Source: UBA974 sp002292405
GTDB taxonomy: Bacteria; Bacteroidota; Bacteroidia; Flavobacteriales_D; Sanyastnellaceae
DNA: 64,000 nucleotides
Assembly (NCBI GenBank): GCA_943842425.1
Contig: CALTBR010000001.1
Coordinates: 248,001 to 312,000, forward strand
Reading direction: 5' to 3'
The notes below the pieces were generated by a model, which searched no databases, was not told where the DNA came from, and saw only the letters and a list, made by a program, of their open reading frames with translations. Of the stretch, positions 24,202 to 33,455 are shown piece by piece. The position numbers and the translations under genes were made by a program. Every line of letters begins with the position of its first letter. Positions within the stretch are counted from its first letter, which is position 1.

Positions 24202-26457
24202 ATGATCTACCCTAAATCAGCTTGGGTCATGGCTGCACTTGTTGTGCTTGTATCAAATACCATACAAGCTCAGTTTTCAGTTAGCGGTCATGTCTATGTT
24301 GCTGACTCTGCGTCCCCTTTGAGTGATGCCCTTGTCCAGGCATGGCCTTGTGGTGCCATTTTTTCTACGGACTCTTATGGAAGATTCAATGCCGAATGTC
24401 CCACTGAGCTAGATTCGCTCACGGTTAGTTCTTTTGGGTTTACAACCGTCACAATTGCGTTTGATGGAAAGTCTGTCATTGATATTTCATTGACCGCCTT
24501 GCGCGTTGCAATAGATCCAATAAGCATCACAGGCGAATTTGATCAATCCGAGGTTCTCATAGCCCCAACGTCAGATTTGATGCACACCCTAGACCGTACT
24601 CCAGGCATAAGGAGTTTAGACCTTGGGGCCGGACTTATCCAGCCTGTTCTGAGAGGTTTAATGGGATCGCGCATTGCAATCTTAGATGGAGGAGTCCCCA
24701 TCGTTGGGGGCCGTTGGGGTCAGGACCACGGGGTTTTAGTCGACCCAGTCCTCTATGATGGCATCGAATGGGTGCCTGGTGGTGGCCATGTGTGGCTTGG
24801 TCCCAATGCAGTAGGAGGAGGTGTAAAATTTGCCTCAATTCATTTGCTGGAAACAAAGGGATCGAGAACTCAATATGGAATTAATTATAGGATAGGAGAT
24901 AACAGATCAAAGGTGTATGTCTTGAGTCGGTGGAGAAACAAAAACATGCAATTTCACGTAGGTTTTTCCGCGTCGGTATTTGGGGATAGAAACGTTCCCC
25001 AAAAGACATTTGAGTATATCAGCAGAACTTACGAAATAGCCGAAGGCCGACTCCCGAATACCGGAGGTACCGCTTATCATGGATTGGCGGGGCTGATATA
25101 CGCGACCGATGAGTTAGGACAAATATCACTCGACATCAGATGGTCAAATATTCAACAAGGTCTTTTTCCAGGAATTGTGGGGATACCCTCTCAAAGCGAC
25201 CTCATGGGTGATGGCAATATTTATTCTGTAGAACTGCCTAATCAAAGCGCGAGTCGCTGGCTGCTTTCAAGTAAGTGGATGAAACGAGGGGAATTAGAAA
25301 GAACGTTTCTTTTTTCGCTTTCTGGAAACGAAAGAATAGAAAATGCCCCACCTCATGCACATGGATATGGACCTAAACCAATGACTGATTTAAGTCTATC
25401 TCTTCATGAATATCACTTATTTGCTGAGAGCAAATGGGAGGGAGACCGTGGTGCGTTTGGCTTCCAAGCAGAGCTTCTTCGTGGGACGACTGATGGGTGG
25501 GAATTCTTACTCCCCAACCATTACCGAGACCGAGTTTCTGCAATTGCAGATTACAAATTCACTTCGGGGACTTTCGGCGCGCGAGTAGATATGATCAGCA
25601 CAGGAAATGATAGCTATTCGGAACCCCTTTACGCCATTAATAATGAAGTGATAGGCGAAGACATCAGAGCCACCGCACTTAACAATGTAACGCCAAGTTG
25701 GGCACTCAGTTGGTTTCAGCCAATTGATCTAGAAAAGATTAACATGTCTTTTACTGCTTCAACATACACTAGAGTACCCAGCAATTATGCTCTAGCAGCA
25801 AATGGAATTCATCATGGAACTTTTCGATTTGAGCAAGGCAATCCAGACCTCAAACCTGAGACTGCATTTGAGGTTCGCGCAGCCTTAAGTACATCATCTG
25901 AAAAGTTTAATATTGACATCCGATCATTTGCTTCACTACACAAAGGATTCATTCACATCACGCCTACTGCAAGCTTTGCGCCAATTGCCCATTCAGGACA
26001 AATATATTCCTTCCAAGCGACGGATGCATTTAGAACCGGTTTGGAGGTAAAAATGAATCTACAAATCGGTCGGGGTAAACTTGCGACCACTTCTTCGGTT
26101 TTAGGCCAATGGGCCCTAGAAACCGGACTTGGACTGCCTTTTACTTCGCCCGTTGACATCATAAATTCTTACGCCCATCCAATAGACGACAAGCTGTCAA
26201 TCACTTTGAGTCACAGAGCAATTGCTCCATCGTATTTGGTTGCGAGAAACGAGGACTTCACAAAAGGCGCTTCTCTATTTGGAATGGGATTAACATTTAA
26301 GATGAATAAAAGCGCGCTTCGCTTAGAAGCAGACAACCTTTTCAACAAGAATTGGCTTGATCACATAAGCGCCTACCGAACCTTGGGATTAGTAGCTCAA
26401 GGCCGGTGGGTGTCATTCTCATGGTCTTACGACCTACAAACATTTAATAAAAACTAA
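24202..26457 (+). CDS. TonB-dependent receptor, probably zinc or metal uptake
   Basis: A 751-aa outer membrane receptor with a signal peptide (MAALVVLVSNTIQAQ). Order: carboxypeptidase-regulatory-like domain (about 28-105), plug (MHTLDRTPGIRSLDLGAG, QPVLRGLMGSRIAILDGGVP, GRWGQDHGV), then a barrel with PPHAHGYGPKP and FEQGNPDLKPETAFEVRAAL near the end. The plug and the AHGHGP-like loop recall ZnuD-type receptors, which import zinc. The neighbours support this: a His-rich protein upstream and a DUF4625 His/Glu-rich lipoprotein one base downstream. The exact metal is inferred. Confidence 0.85.
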   Translation: MIYPKSAWVMAALVVLVSNTIQAQFSVSGHVYVADSASPLSDALVQAWPCGAIFSTDSYGRFNAECPTELDSLTVSSFGFTTVTIAFDGKSVIDISLTALRVAIDPISITGEFDQSEVLIAPTSDLMHTLDRTPGIRSLDLGAGLIQPVLRGLMGSRIAILDGGVPIVGGRWGQDHGVLVDPVLYDGIEWVPGGGHVWLGPNAVGGGVKFASIHLLETKGSRTQYGINYRIGDNRSKVYVLSRWRNKNMQFHVGFSASVFGDRNVPQKTFEYISRTYEIAEGRLPNTGGTAYHGLAGLIYATDELGQISLDIRWSNIQQGLFPGIVGIPSQSDLMGDGNIYSVELPNQSASRWLLSSKWMKRGELERTFLFSLSGNERIENAPPHAHGYGPKPMTDLSLSLHEYHLFAESKWEGDRGAFGFQAELLRGTTDGWEFLLPNHYRDRVSAIADYKFTSGTFGARVDMISTGNDSYSEPLYAINNEVIGEDIRATALNNVTPSWALSWFQPIDLEKINMSFTASTYTRVPSNYALAANGIHHGTFRFEQGNPDLKPETAFEVRAALSTSSEKFNIDIRSFASLHKGFIHITPTASFAPIAHSGQIYSFQATDAFRTGLEVKMNLQIGRGKLATTSSVLGQWALETGLGLPFTSPVDIINSYAHPIDDKLSITLSHRAIAPSYLVARNEDFTKGASLFGMGLTFKMNKSALRLEADNLFNKNWLDHISAYRTLGLVAQGRWVSFSWSYDLQTFNKN

Positions 26458-26458
26458 A

Positions 26459-27244
26459 ATGAAAAATTTAACAATTTTATTTGCCATAGCTGCAATGATA
26501 ACTCTATTCTCATGTGGGACTACAGACACAGACCCACCGACCATATGTACTGAGAACGTTGAAAATGGCATCAGTACCCTTGACGAAGTCGATGCGGATG
26601 CTGGAACAACAGTCACCCTTCTTGAATCTTTTTGTGATGATGAAGGTTTGGGAGAATTAAGATGGGATATTCACTCTGCTGAGGGACATTCTCATGAGGG
26701 AGAAGAAGAAGAAGGATTCGTCCTTCACTCAGGAACCGATTGGTCAGTCCTTGAAGTTCAGAACTTATCAGGAACCAATGCTGATGGACAAATTTCTTTT
26801 GACATTCCTAATACAGCAAGAGGTGTCTGGGATGTTGTGGTGTCGTTTTCAGATGCTGAAGGAAACGCTGCAGCAGATATGGTGACGCCTTTGCATGTAG
26901 AAAATGATTTCATCCCTTTATTCACTTTGACAGACGTCAATGGGGTAGATCCTGCGACATGGACTGAGGAACAAGTTTGGAGTGCGGGTTCAACCGTCAC
27001 TCTAACAGGAACAGTTGAAGATTCTGACGGGATCGCCGATGCAGAAGTTCTTTTAATAAGAGAGTCTGATGAAACTGAAATCTGGTCAACAGAAATTGCA
27101 GTTTCTAATGAGACGTCAATTGATTTTTCCATTGAAATGATGGTCCCTTCAGATGCAACTTCAGGAGAATACCATTTAGAAATGGAGGCAGAAGATGGTG
27201 CCGGAAACGCAATGCATACTGGATTCCATTTGGAAGTAGAATAA
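26459..27244 (+). CDS. DUF4625-type lipoprotein with His/Glu-rich segment
   Basis: A 261-aa lipoprotein (MKNLTILFAIAAMITLFSC, lipobox LFSC). Two beta-sandwich modules can be seen: residues about 30-145 with LRWDIHSAEGHSHEGEEEEG, a probable metal-binding loop, and GVWDVVVSFSDAEGNAA; residues 150-261 with VWSAGSTVTLTGTVEDSDGI and EYHLEMEAEDGAGN. The composition fits DUF4625 lipoproteins, which in my recollection often accompany metal TonB receptors. The start lies one base after the receptor stop, so they are cotranscribed. It may capture metal at the cell surface and hand it to the receptor. A strong terminator follows. Confidence 0.75.
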   Translation: MKNLTILFAIAAMITLFSCGTTDTDPPTICTENVENGISTLDEVDADAGTTVTLLESFCDDEGLGELRWDIHSAEGHSHEGEEEEGFVLHSGTDWSVLEVQNLSGTNADGQISFDIPNTARGVWDVVVSFSDAEGNAAADMVTPLHVENDFIPLFTLTDVNGVDPATWTEEQVWSAGSTVTLTGTVEDSDGIADAEVLLIRESDETEIWSTEIAVSNETSIDFSIEMMVPSDATSGEYHLEMEAEDGAGNAMHTGFHLEVE

Positions 27245-27266
27245 CGGAAATTTGATTAGCTCTCTT

Positions 27267-27298
27267 AAACCCCCTCAAAGTACATTGAGGGGGTTTTT
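27267..27298 (+). terminator. Terminator of the metal-uptake operon
   Basis: AAACCCCCTCAA and TTGAGGGGGTTTTT form a perfect GC-rich stem with a short loop and a T run, 22 bp after the DUF4625 gene. Confidence 0.9.
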
Positions 27299-27311
27299 AA
27301 GAGAACCCAAT

Positions 27312-27340
27312 CTCATATCCTCCTCAAACTCGTTCGACCT
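27312..27340. repeat. Dispersed RSNEFEED-type coding scar, further copy
   Basis: Identical over 29 bases to 13965-13993. On the minus strand it reads RSNEFEEDM. Flanks differ on both sides. It lies between a terminator and the end of the epimerase-type gene. Confidence 0.7.
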
Positions 27341-27377
27341 GACTCTCCTCGGCACCAGCGTAGAGATGAAATCGACT

Positions 27378-28352
27378 TCACAAACTATTTAAAGTTTTTT
27401 TAATACCCTCTCTGAGTGGCGTGATTTTTAATTGTAATTCTTCAACAGCTTTGTTTGGACTCACCTCCCAATGGTACTTGAAACGGTGAACCCATTTTGC
27501 TGTAATTGCCGGTTTTTTATTCCTAAGTATCGCGAAAAAAGTATTTAAATGTGCATATAGTAATTGTAGGCCAATGCTAGTTTTTATGAGACGATAATCG
27601 AGACCTGATTCCTCTTTCAGTATTTTAAAGAATGAGTTGTAACTGTGGTTTTCCCCACCTAAAATGTAGGTTCCTCCCTTCACCCCATTTTCCATTGCGA
27701 GTATGTGACCTTTAACAACATCATCAACGAAAACGTAGTTGCCGATTTTTGAACCATCACCTGGAATTATTCTCCACTTACCTTTTGTGTATTTAGAGAT
27801 TAATTGAGTTATAGAGGCCGGTTCCCCTATTAACACAGGCCCAAAAACTCTAGTTGGAGAGACAATTACAGCATCTAGACCTTTTTCCAGAACATAGCTC
27901 TTGATAAGAGACTCACCCATTGCTTTAGATGACTCGTATTCGACTAGAAAATCAAGATTTCTGCATTTCAACTCGGTAACGATGCCACCATATGATGGGC
28001 CGAGAACACCAGCAGTAGAGGTGAATACGATTCTCTTTACTTTATTTTCAAGCGCAGCGTCCATAATGTTCCTCGTTCCATCAACATTTATGGTGTAATA
28101 TTTTGAACGGTCCTTTTCCCATATAGAAGTGTTCCCCGCCACGTGATAGACTTGGTCACAACCCTTCATTGCTTCTTTGATGTTAGCTAAATCACTGAGA
28201 TCCCCTTTGAAAAGAACAAGCCCCTCTTTTGGAAGTGCTGCAGCTTTTTCAAGATTTCTAACCAAAGCATGAACCGTATGACCGTTCGAGATTAATTCCT
28301 TGATAAGGTGAGCGCCGATATATCCGGTACCTCCTGTAATAAAAACATTCAT
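27378..28352 (-). CDS. NAD-dependent epimerase/dehydratase, extended SDR
   Basis: A 324-aa extended short-chain dehydrogenase. It begins with the cofactor motif FITGGTGYIGAHLIKEL, followed by VYHVAGNTSIWEKD, the active-site region VFTSTAGVLGPS and YESSKAMGE (Tyr-x3-Lys), and VSPTRVFGP. The pattern resembles dihydroflavonol 4-reductase-like and 3-beta-hydroxysteroid dehydrogenase-like enzymes; the natural substrate cannot be read from sequence. Its start overlaps the stop of the CPBP gene by 4 bp, and that gene overlaps a second SDR gene, so these form a three-gene operon. Confidence 0.82.
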   Translation of the reverse strand: MNVFITGGTGYIGAHLIKELISNGHTVHALVRNLEKAAALPKEGLVLFKGDLSDLANIKEAMKGCDQVYHVAGNTSIWEKDRSKYYTINVDGTRNIMDAALENKVKRIVFTSTAGVLGPSYGGIVTELKCRNLDFLVEYESSKAMGESLIKSYVLEKGLDAVIVSPTRVFGPVLIGEPASITQLISKYTKGKWRIIPGDGSKIGNYVFVDDVVKGHILAMENGVKGGTYILGGENHSYNSFFKILKEESGLDYRLIKTSIGLQLLYAHLNTFFAILRNKKPAITAKWVHRFKYHWEVSPNKAVEELQLKITPLREGIKKTLNSL

Positions 28353-29059
28353 TTTACAAACTTCATTTCAGGGTTGTGGTATATAGAAGAAAAGCTATTC
28401 GTTAAAGCGATTATGATATGGACAAAAACAGCAACCCATAGAGTTCCAGTCATTAATGTCATTAAGCACAGCACGACCCCTAAAAATACCGCACTGATCG
28501 TTTCATCTAGGCCTTTTGGAATGTGTGTCGCTGAATACATCGCGGTGTTTATCGCTAAAGCAGGCCAAACTCCAATAGCATCCACCAACGGAAACAACAA
28601 GATTCCTCTAAAAAGAACTTCATACCCCAACAGATAGGCTACCCATCCCAAGCAGTTTTTTAACACCAAACTCCAAGTCCAGTTCTTCTCTCTGATTTGA
28701 GGGTAATTTACATGGTGAGATGGTTTTTTAGCATTCATAAACACTAGAGGCATTGCTACCGCAGCAAGAATCAAGATCGCCACAAGAGAGGTCGTTGTAG
28801 ATTCAGGTTTGTATGTGAGCCCATAGTCTGCAAGAGCATATTGTGGCATTAGCTGTAGTGCGATTATTGCGGGTAGAATACCCATGGAGCATAGCCCCCA
28901 ATACTTCGTAAATAGAATATTTTTCACTGAGCCATCATTGATGTTGTTTGCTTGTGAAACAAACCAAAATGTTGCAAATCCAATAAGACACAGAATCATA
29001 GGTAAGGCTATGATCATATCGCCTTCCATCCAACTGACATCAATTCCTGTTGAGTTCAT
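28349..29059 (-). CDS. CPBP-family intramembrane metalloprotease
   Basis: A 236-aa multi-pass membrane protein with the CPBP (type II CAAX, Abi) motifs: YEVLFRGILL near residue 148, NTAMYSATHIPKG near 172, and a third motif FVHIIIALTNS near 213. The usual EExxFR of motif 1 is YExxFR here, so one of the two Glu is replaced by Tyr. That is tolerated in some family members, but activity is not certain. It lies between two dehydrogenase genes, overlapping both (4 bp and 20 bp), so translational coupling is likely. No prenylated substrate is known in bacteria; its role here is unclear. Confidence 0.8.
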   Translation of the reverse strand: MNSTGIDVSWMEGDMIIALPMILCLIGFATFWFVSQANNINDGSVKNILFTKYWGLCSMGILPAIIALQLMPQYALADYGLTYKPESTTTSLVAILILAAVAMPLVFMNAKKPSHHVNYPQIREKNWTWSLVLKNCLGWVAYLLGYEVLFRGILLFPLVDAIGVWPALAINTAMYSATHIPKGLDETISAVFLGVVLCLMTLMTGTLWVAVFVHIIIALTNSFSSIYHNPEMKFVK

Positions 29060-29846
29060 CGTTGTTCTTTTGCTTTTTGTATTGGTTAATTGCGATTAAT
29101 GCGGAGAACTTATGCGGAAGAGCGGATATCAGTTTTCTAATTAACCTGTTTTTTATACCTGTAGTAATAATTATTTTTCCTTTTATTGTTTTGTCAATAG
29201 CTATTCTTGCAACCTGATTAGCGCCCATAACAGTAGCTCTTGCTGCATAAGCTCCTTGTTCTATTTGGTTAGAAACAACTTTGTTTGTGGGAGTAGCTCC
29301 TGGTAGGAGTACGCTGACAGAAATACCATGTTCTCGAAGTTCATATGCAAGACTTAAACTAAGATTTGTTACATACGTCTTTGTTGCAGCGTATAATGAT
29401 TTGTACGGTGCAACTAGATTGGAAATAATACTGCTTACGTTTAAAATTCTAGATGGTGAATTTGATTTAAGAAGGGGCAAAAATTTATTCATGACATGGG
29501 TAGTAGCCTTGATGTTTAGGTCGATCATTTTATTAATGTACTCTTCCCCCATTTCATCAAATGACATCGTTCCACCAAAGCCAGCGTTATTGATTAAGAA
29601 GTTTACATTAAATCCATTATCCTCAACCCACTTAATCAAATCATTAATTTCACTAATTTCCGTAAGGTCACATTCGAAATATTTAGCTTTGATCTTGTAC
29701 TTCGTTGAGATGGAGATTGATTTAGCCTCTAAGTCTTCCTTTGGCAATGAAATAAGCAATAGATTCATACCCTTTTCAGCACAGACTTTAGCCATTTCCA
29801 GACCTATGCCGCTGCTTGCCCCAGTGATCAAAGTATATTTTATCAT
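29040..29846 (-). CDS. Short-chain dehydrogenase/reductase (classical SDR)
   Basis: A 268-aa classical SDR. TLITGASSGIGLEMAKVCAE is the cofactor motif, NFLINNAGFGG the NNAG motif, and VSSIISNL with YAATKTYV gives Ser and Tyr-x3-Lys of the active site. The C-terminus is basic (NQYKKQKNNDELNRN). The resemblance is to DltE/YqjQ-type oxidoreductases of broad lipid or carbonyl specificity. First gene of the three-gene operon with CPBP and the extended SDR. ATG at 29846 has an ATTG element four bases upstream. Confidence 0.82.
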   Translation of the reverse strand: MIKYTLITGASSGIGLEMAKVCAEKGMNLLLISLPKEDLEAKSISISTKYKIKAKYFECDLTEISEINDLIKWVEDNGFNVNFLINNAGFGGTMSFDEMGEEYINKMIDLNIKATTHVMNKFLPLLKSNSPSRILNVSSIISNLVAPYKSLYAATKTYVTNLSLSLAYELREHGISVSVLLPGATPTNKVVSNQIEQGAYAARATVMGANQVARIAIDKTIKGKIIITTGIKNRLIRKLISALPHKFSALIAINQYKKQKNNDELNRN

Positions 29847-29955
29847 CTTGCAATATATACATATTTATTCACCTGTTAGACTTTCCCTGTTTGAGGTCTT
29901 GAAATTTGCGAACAGACGCAACCCATCTTAAATTTAAGCGTCTTATTTTAGGTGC

Positions 29956-32900
29956 ATGAAACGTCCTTTTCTCATACTTGGTTGTATTTTGACAGTCTTT
30001 GCTATGCCCAATGCGCAAGCCCAATGGCTGGAATGGGACATCCAAACTGAAAGTCGGATGGAATTATTCACCGTGGCGACCAGTGACGAAGAAGAAAAGG
30101 ATTTGTGGCCAGCGGACTTGAACAAAGATGGCTGGATGGACGTGATTGTGGTTCGTAAAGAGCCGTTTTCTGCACCCTCAGAACCACCCAAATCCGACCT
30201 ACTGCTTATCAATCAGCAAGGCGTGCTCGTAGATATGACGCTAGAGCTAGCACCAGAATTCATTTCCAACCCCAGTTTTGCACGTGACGCCTATATTATT
30301 GACGTGGATGGCGACACGTGGGATGATGTGGTCATTGTCAATACCTTCAGTCAACAGCCTATGCTGTTCATGAATTTAGGGGAAGATGGCTCGGGTAATT
30401 GGTTGGGACTCGCTGACGAAAGCGCTTCGAGGTTTCCGACATTGATCTCGGATGACCCTCTAATTTGCGCTGTGTGGTCGGGTGATTTGACAGGCAACGG
30501 TGCGGAAGATTTGTACTTTGTGAACTACCGAGAGAACAGCGGAGGGGGCACCGCCAAAGACTTCTTGTTGATCAATGATGGAACGGGTCATTTCATAGAC
30601 GATGGTGAGTCCCGAATGGGCAATCTACGTAACAGCGCCTTTGGGACGGCAGGCCAAATCCACGACATGGACGGAGATGGCGATTTGGACTTAGTTAAAA
30701 ACACAACATTATACGACGTATCGCCTTGGGATTCACGAGGCGTCATCGTCCTGTTCAACGACGGGACAGGCAACTTTAATTCTTGGGATAACATCGTGCC
30801 AAGCGCATCTCCGTACATGTTTGAAATCGCGGATTTCAATGGCGATGGACTGCTCGATTTGTACGTAGTGGACGATAATAGCGACAAATTATTGACGGCG
30901 ACATCTCATACTGCTGATGTAAGTTTGGGCTTCAACACCGTCAACCTCGGGTTTAGCTCTACGAATGGATTTGGGGGTAACGTACATGCCGCCGATTTGG
31001 ACCTGGATGGAGATTATGATGTGGTGGTTTCCGATGTCGATGTGGACATTCCGCCTTGCAACAGCAGCCGTCGCATCGCCATTTATGAAAACGTCAATGG
31101 CAACTTTAATGATCCTTACGATAATACCACTTTCGAATGGGTCACCAACAGCTACGACGTGGCGCTTTTAGACATAAACAATGATGGTCTCACAGACATT
31201 CTCAGTGGCAAGTGTAACGGATATGATGTTATTATGTCTAACAATTGCTCACTCGTAGCTACATCCGCAGACTACGACTTGGATGGGATTCCAGATGCGT
31301 GCGATGTCTGTCCTACCAACCCCAGTCCCGATTGCTCGGAAGTGGTGGACCACCCCGTTATAAGCATAGACAACAGTATGGCGCGACAATGGAACGAAAT
31401 GCTCCTTGAGAGCATCAGAGGCGACTTCGCACGCCCTACGGTGCATGCACGTAATCTCTGGCACAGCTCTATGCTGATGTGGGACGCTTGGGCCGTCATG
31501 GAACCCTCCGCTTGCCCCGCATTTCTGGGTCAGGAGTACGAAGGATTCCAAGCGCCGTTTGATGGATTCACCCCTTCCACAGATGTAGTTATTGCGCGGG
31601 ACGAGGCAATCGCGTTTGGGATGTATAGGTTGCTTCAGCACCGATTTGCCAACGCTCCGCAAGTCGATGACCTCATGACGGGCTATGATTTACACATGGC
31701 TACGTTGGGCTATGATGTCAATTTCACTAGTACGGACTATAGTTCAGGAGACGGAAGAGCTCTGGGCAATTACTTGGCCTCGCAATTAATTTCGTTTGGT
31801 CTTCAAGACGGATCAAACGAACAAAACGACTATTCCAACACGTCCTACACCCCACTTAACCCGCCTCTCATTGTTGATCTGCCAGGAAACGAGACGGTGC
31901 AGGATTTAAACCGTTGGCAGCCGCTCACACTCGACATTTTTATAGATCAAAGTGGTAACACCATCCCTGGCGAAACCCCCGATTTTCTCTCTCCAGAATG
32001 GGGGCAGGTAACATCGTGGGCCTTAACCGACGCGGACCTTACATCGTACACGCGTAACGGTTTTGAATATAAGGTGTACCACGATCCTGGCGAACCCGCC
32101 TTGCATGCTATGAACGGGTTGGGCACATCTGAAATATATGTTGACGGTCACAGCATGGTGGCACTTTGGTCCGGCATGTTGGATCCTACCGATGGGGTAA
32201 TGTGGGACATCAGCCCTGCTGCAATTGGAAACCGTGGCACCTTCCCCACAACGTTGGAAACGTACGCCACGTTTTACGATGCTACCAATGGCGGTTCCCC
32301 TAGCCCAGGTCATAGCATCAACCCATCTACCGGGTCAGCGTATACACCTAATATAGCTCCTCGAGGCGACTATGCACGTGTACTTGCAGAGTTTTGGGCA
32401 GACGGACCCGATTCGGAGACGCCTCCAGGACATTGGTTCACCATTTTGAATTACGTCAGCGATCATCCGCAACTCGTTAAGCAATTTCAAGGAGAAGGCG
32501 ACGTCTTGGACGATCTTGAATGGGATGTCAAAACTTACCTCGCACTGGGTTCCGCAATGCACGACTGCGCTGTCTCGTCTTGGGGGGCTAAGGGTTGGTA
32601 CGACTCCTCCCGACCCATCACTGCCATCAGAGGAATGTCAGAACTGGGCCAAAGTACCGACCCCACTGCGGACAATTATCACCCCGGTGGACTGCCTTTG
32701 ATTCCCGGATCTATTGAAACGGTCGAAGCTGGGGACGATTTGGCTGGAATCCTAGGTGAAAATGAGGGAAAAATAAAACTATGGGCGTGGAAGGGTAGTT
32801 CGGTTATCAACAACGTCGATACGGAATTTGCTGGCGTTGGGTGGGTGTTGGCAGAAGTGTGGGAACCATACCAACGGCCTTCGTTTGTAAGTCCTCCATT

Positions 32901-33429
32901 TGCTGGGTACGTTAGCGGTCACAGCACTTACTCGCGTGCCGCAGCAGAAGTTTTGACTGCCTTTACTGGAGACGCTTATTTCCCAGGAGGGCTGGGCACC
33001 TTTCTTGCGCCGGCTAACGAATTCTTGGTTTTTGAAGATGGCCCAAGTGTTGACGTGGAATTGCAGTGGGCCACCTACCGCGATGCTTCAGACGAATGTA
33101 GCTTAAGTAGAATATATGGTGGCATACACCCATATTTCGACGATGTGCCTGGCCGTCTGATGGGCATTGAAATCGGGCTAGACGCTTATGAACGTACCGT
33201 GTCGTTCTTTGGGGACGGGGCAACGGGATTCAGCTGCGACGCCGATTTAGGCACATGTCCCTCTGACCTTGACAACGACGGCTTCATCGTTATAGGGGAC
33301 GTACTTATCTTATTGAGTGATTTTGGGTGCACATCTAACTGTGTGGGGGATGTGAACGGAGATGGCGCAGTGACGGTTTCTGATTTACTCGACGGCATCT
33401 TGGCGGCCTTTGGCGAGGCCTGCCCTTAA
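29956..33429 (+). CDS. Secreted FG-GAP repeat plus vanadium haloperoxidase-like protein with dockerin-like end
   Basis: An 1157-aa secreted protein (signal MKRPFLILGCILTVFAMPNA). Residues about 40-435 are FG-GAP/VCBS-type repeats with Ca-binding loops (LNKDGWMDVIVV, DMDGDGDLDLVK, DFNGDGLLDLYVV, DLDLDGDYDVVV). A short thrombospondin-3-like piece (DYDLDGIPDACDVCPTNP) follows. Then a PAP2/vanadium haloperoxidase domain: ARQWNEMLLESIRGDFARPT, GAKGWYDSSRPITAIRG (Lys and Arg-Pro of the vanadate site), AGYVSGHSTYSRAAAE (SGHS loop) and SRIYGGIHPYFDD (SRxYxGxH, His bound to vanadium). It ends in a dockerin-like pair (DLDNDGFIVIGDVLILLSDF, DVNGDGAVTVSDLL) and has no T9SS type A domain. It would oxidise halides with peroxide outside the cell if functional. 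Confidence 0.82.
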   Translation: MKRPFLILGCILTVFAMPNAQAQWLEWDIQTESRMELFTVATSDEEEKDLWPADLNKDGWMDVIVVRKEPFSAPSEPPKSDLLLINQQGVLVDMTLELAPEFISNPSFARDAYIIDVDGDTWDDVVIVNTFSQQPMLFMNLGEDGSGNWLGLADESASRFPTLISDDPLICAVWSGDLTGNGAEDLYFVNYRENSGGGTAKDFLLINDGTGHFIDDGESRMGNLRNSAFGTAGQIHDMDGDGDLDLVKNTTLYDVSPWDSRGVIVLFNDGTGNFNSWDNIVPSASPYMFEIADFNGDGLLDLYVVDDNSDKLLTATSHTADVSLGFNTVNLGFSSTNGFGGNVHAADLDLDGDYDVVVSDVDVDIPPCNSSRRIAIYENVNGNFNDPYDNTTFEWVTNSYDVALLDINNDGLTDILSGKCNGYDVIMSNNCSLVATSADYDLDGIPDACDVCPTNPSPDCSEVVDHPVISIDNSMARQWNEMLLESIRGDFARPTVHARNLWHSSMLMWDAWAVMEPSACPAFLGQEYEGFQAPFDGFTPSTDVVIARDEAIAFGMYRLLQHRFANAPQVDDLMTGYDLHMATLGYDVNFTSTDYSSGDGRALGNYLASQLISFGLQDGSNEQNDYSNTSYTPLNPPLIVDLPGNETVQDLNRWQPLTLDIFIDQSGNTIPGETPDFLSPEWGQVTSWALTDADLTSYTRNGFEYKVYHDPGEPALHAMNGLGTSEIYVDGHSMVALWSGMLDPTDGVMWDISPAAIGNRGTFPTTLETYATFYDATNGGSPSPGHSINPSTGSAYTPNIAPRGDYARVLAEFWADGPDSETPPGHWFTILNYVSDHPQLVKQFQGEGDVLDDLEWDVKTYLALGSAMHDCAVSSWGAKGWYDSSRPITAIRGMSELGQSTDPTADNYHPGGLPLIPGSIETVEAGDDLAGILGENEGKIKLWAWKGSSVINNVDTEFAGVGWVLAEVWEPYQRPSFVSPPFAGYVSGHSTYSRAAAEVLTAFTGDAYFPGGLGTFLAPANEFLVFEDGPSVDVELQWATYRDASDECSLSRIYGGIHPYFDDVPGRLMGIEIGLDAYERTVSFFGDGATGFSCDADLGTCPSDLDNDGFIVIGDVLILLSDFGCTSNCVGDVNGDGAVTVSDLLDGILAAFGEACP

Positions 33430-33455
33430 ATTATTCTATAGCTCTCTTGTTCGAT

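Noticed and set aside
29281..29931. A 216-codon plus-strand open frame across the SDR gene
   Set aside because: It is antisense to a protein with complete SDR motifs and has no recognisable domain.
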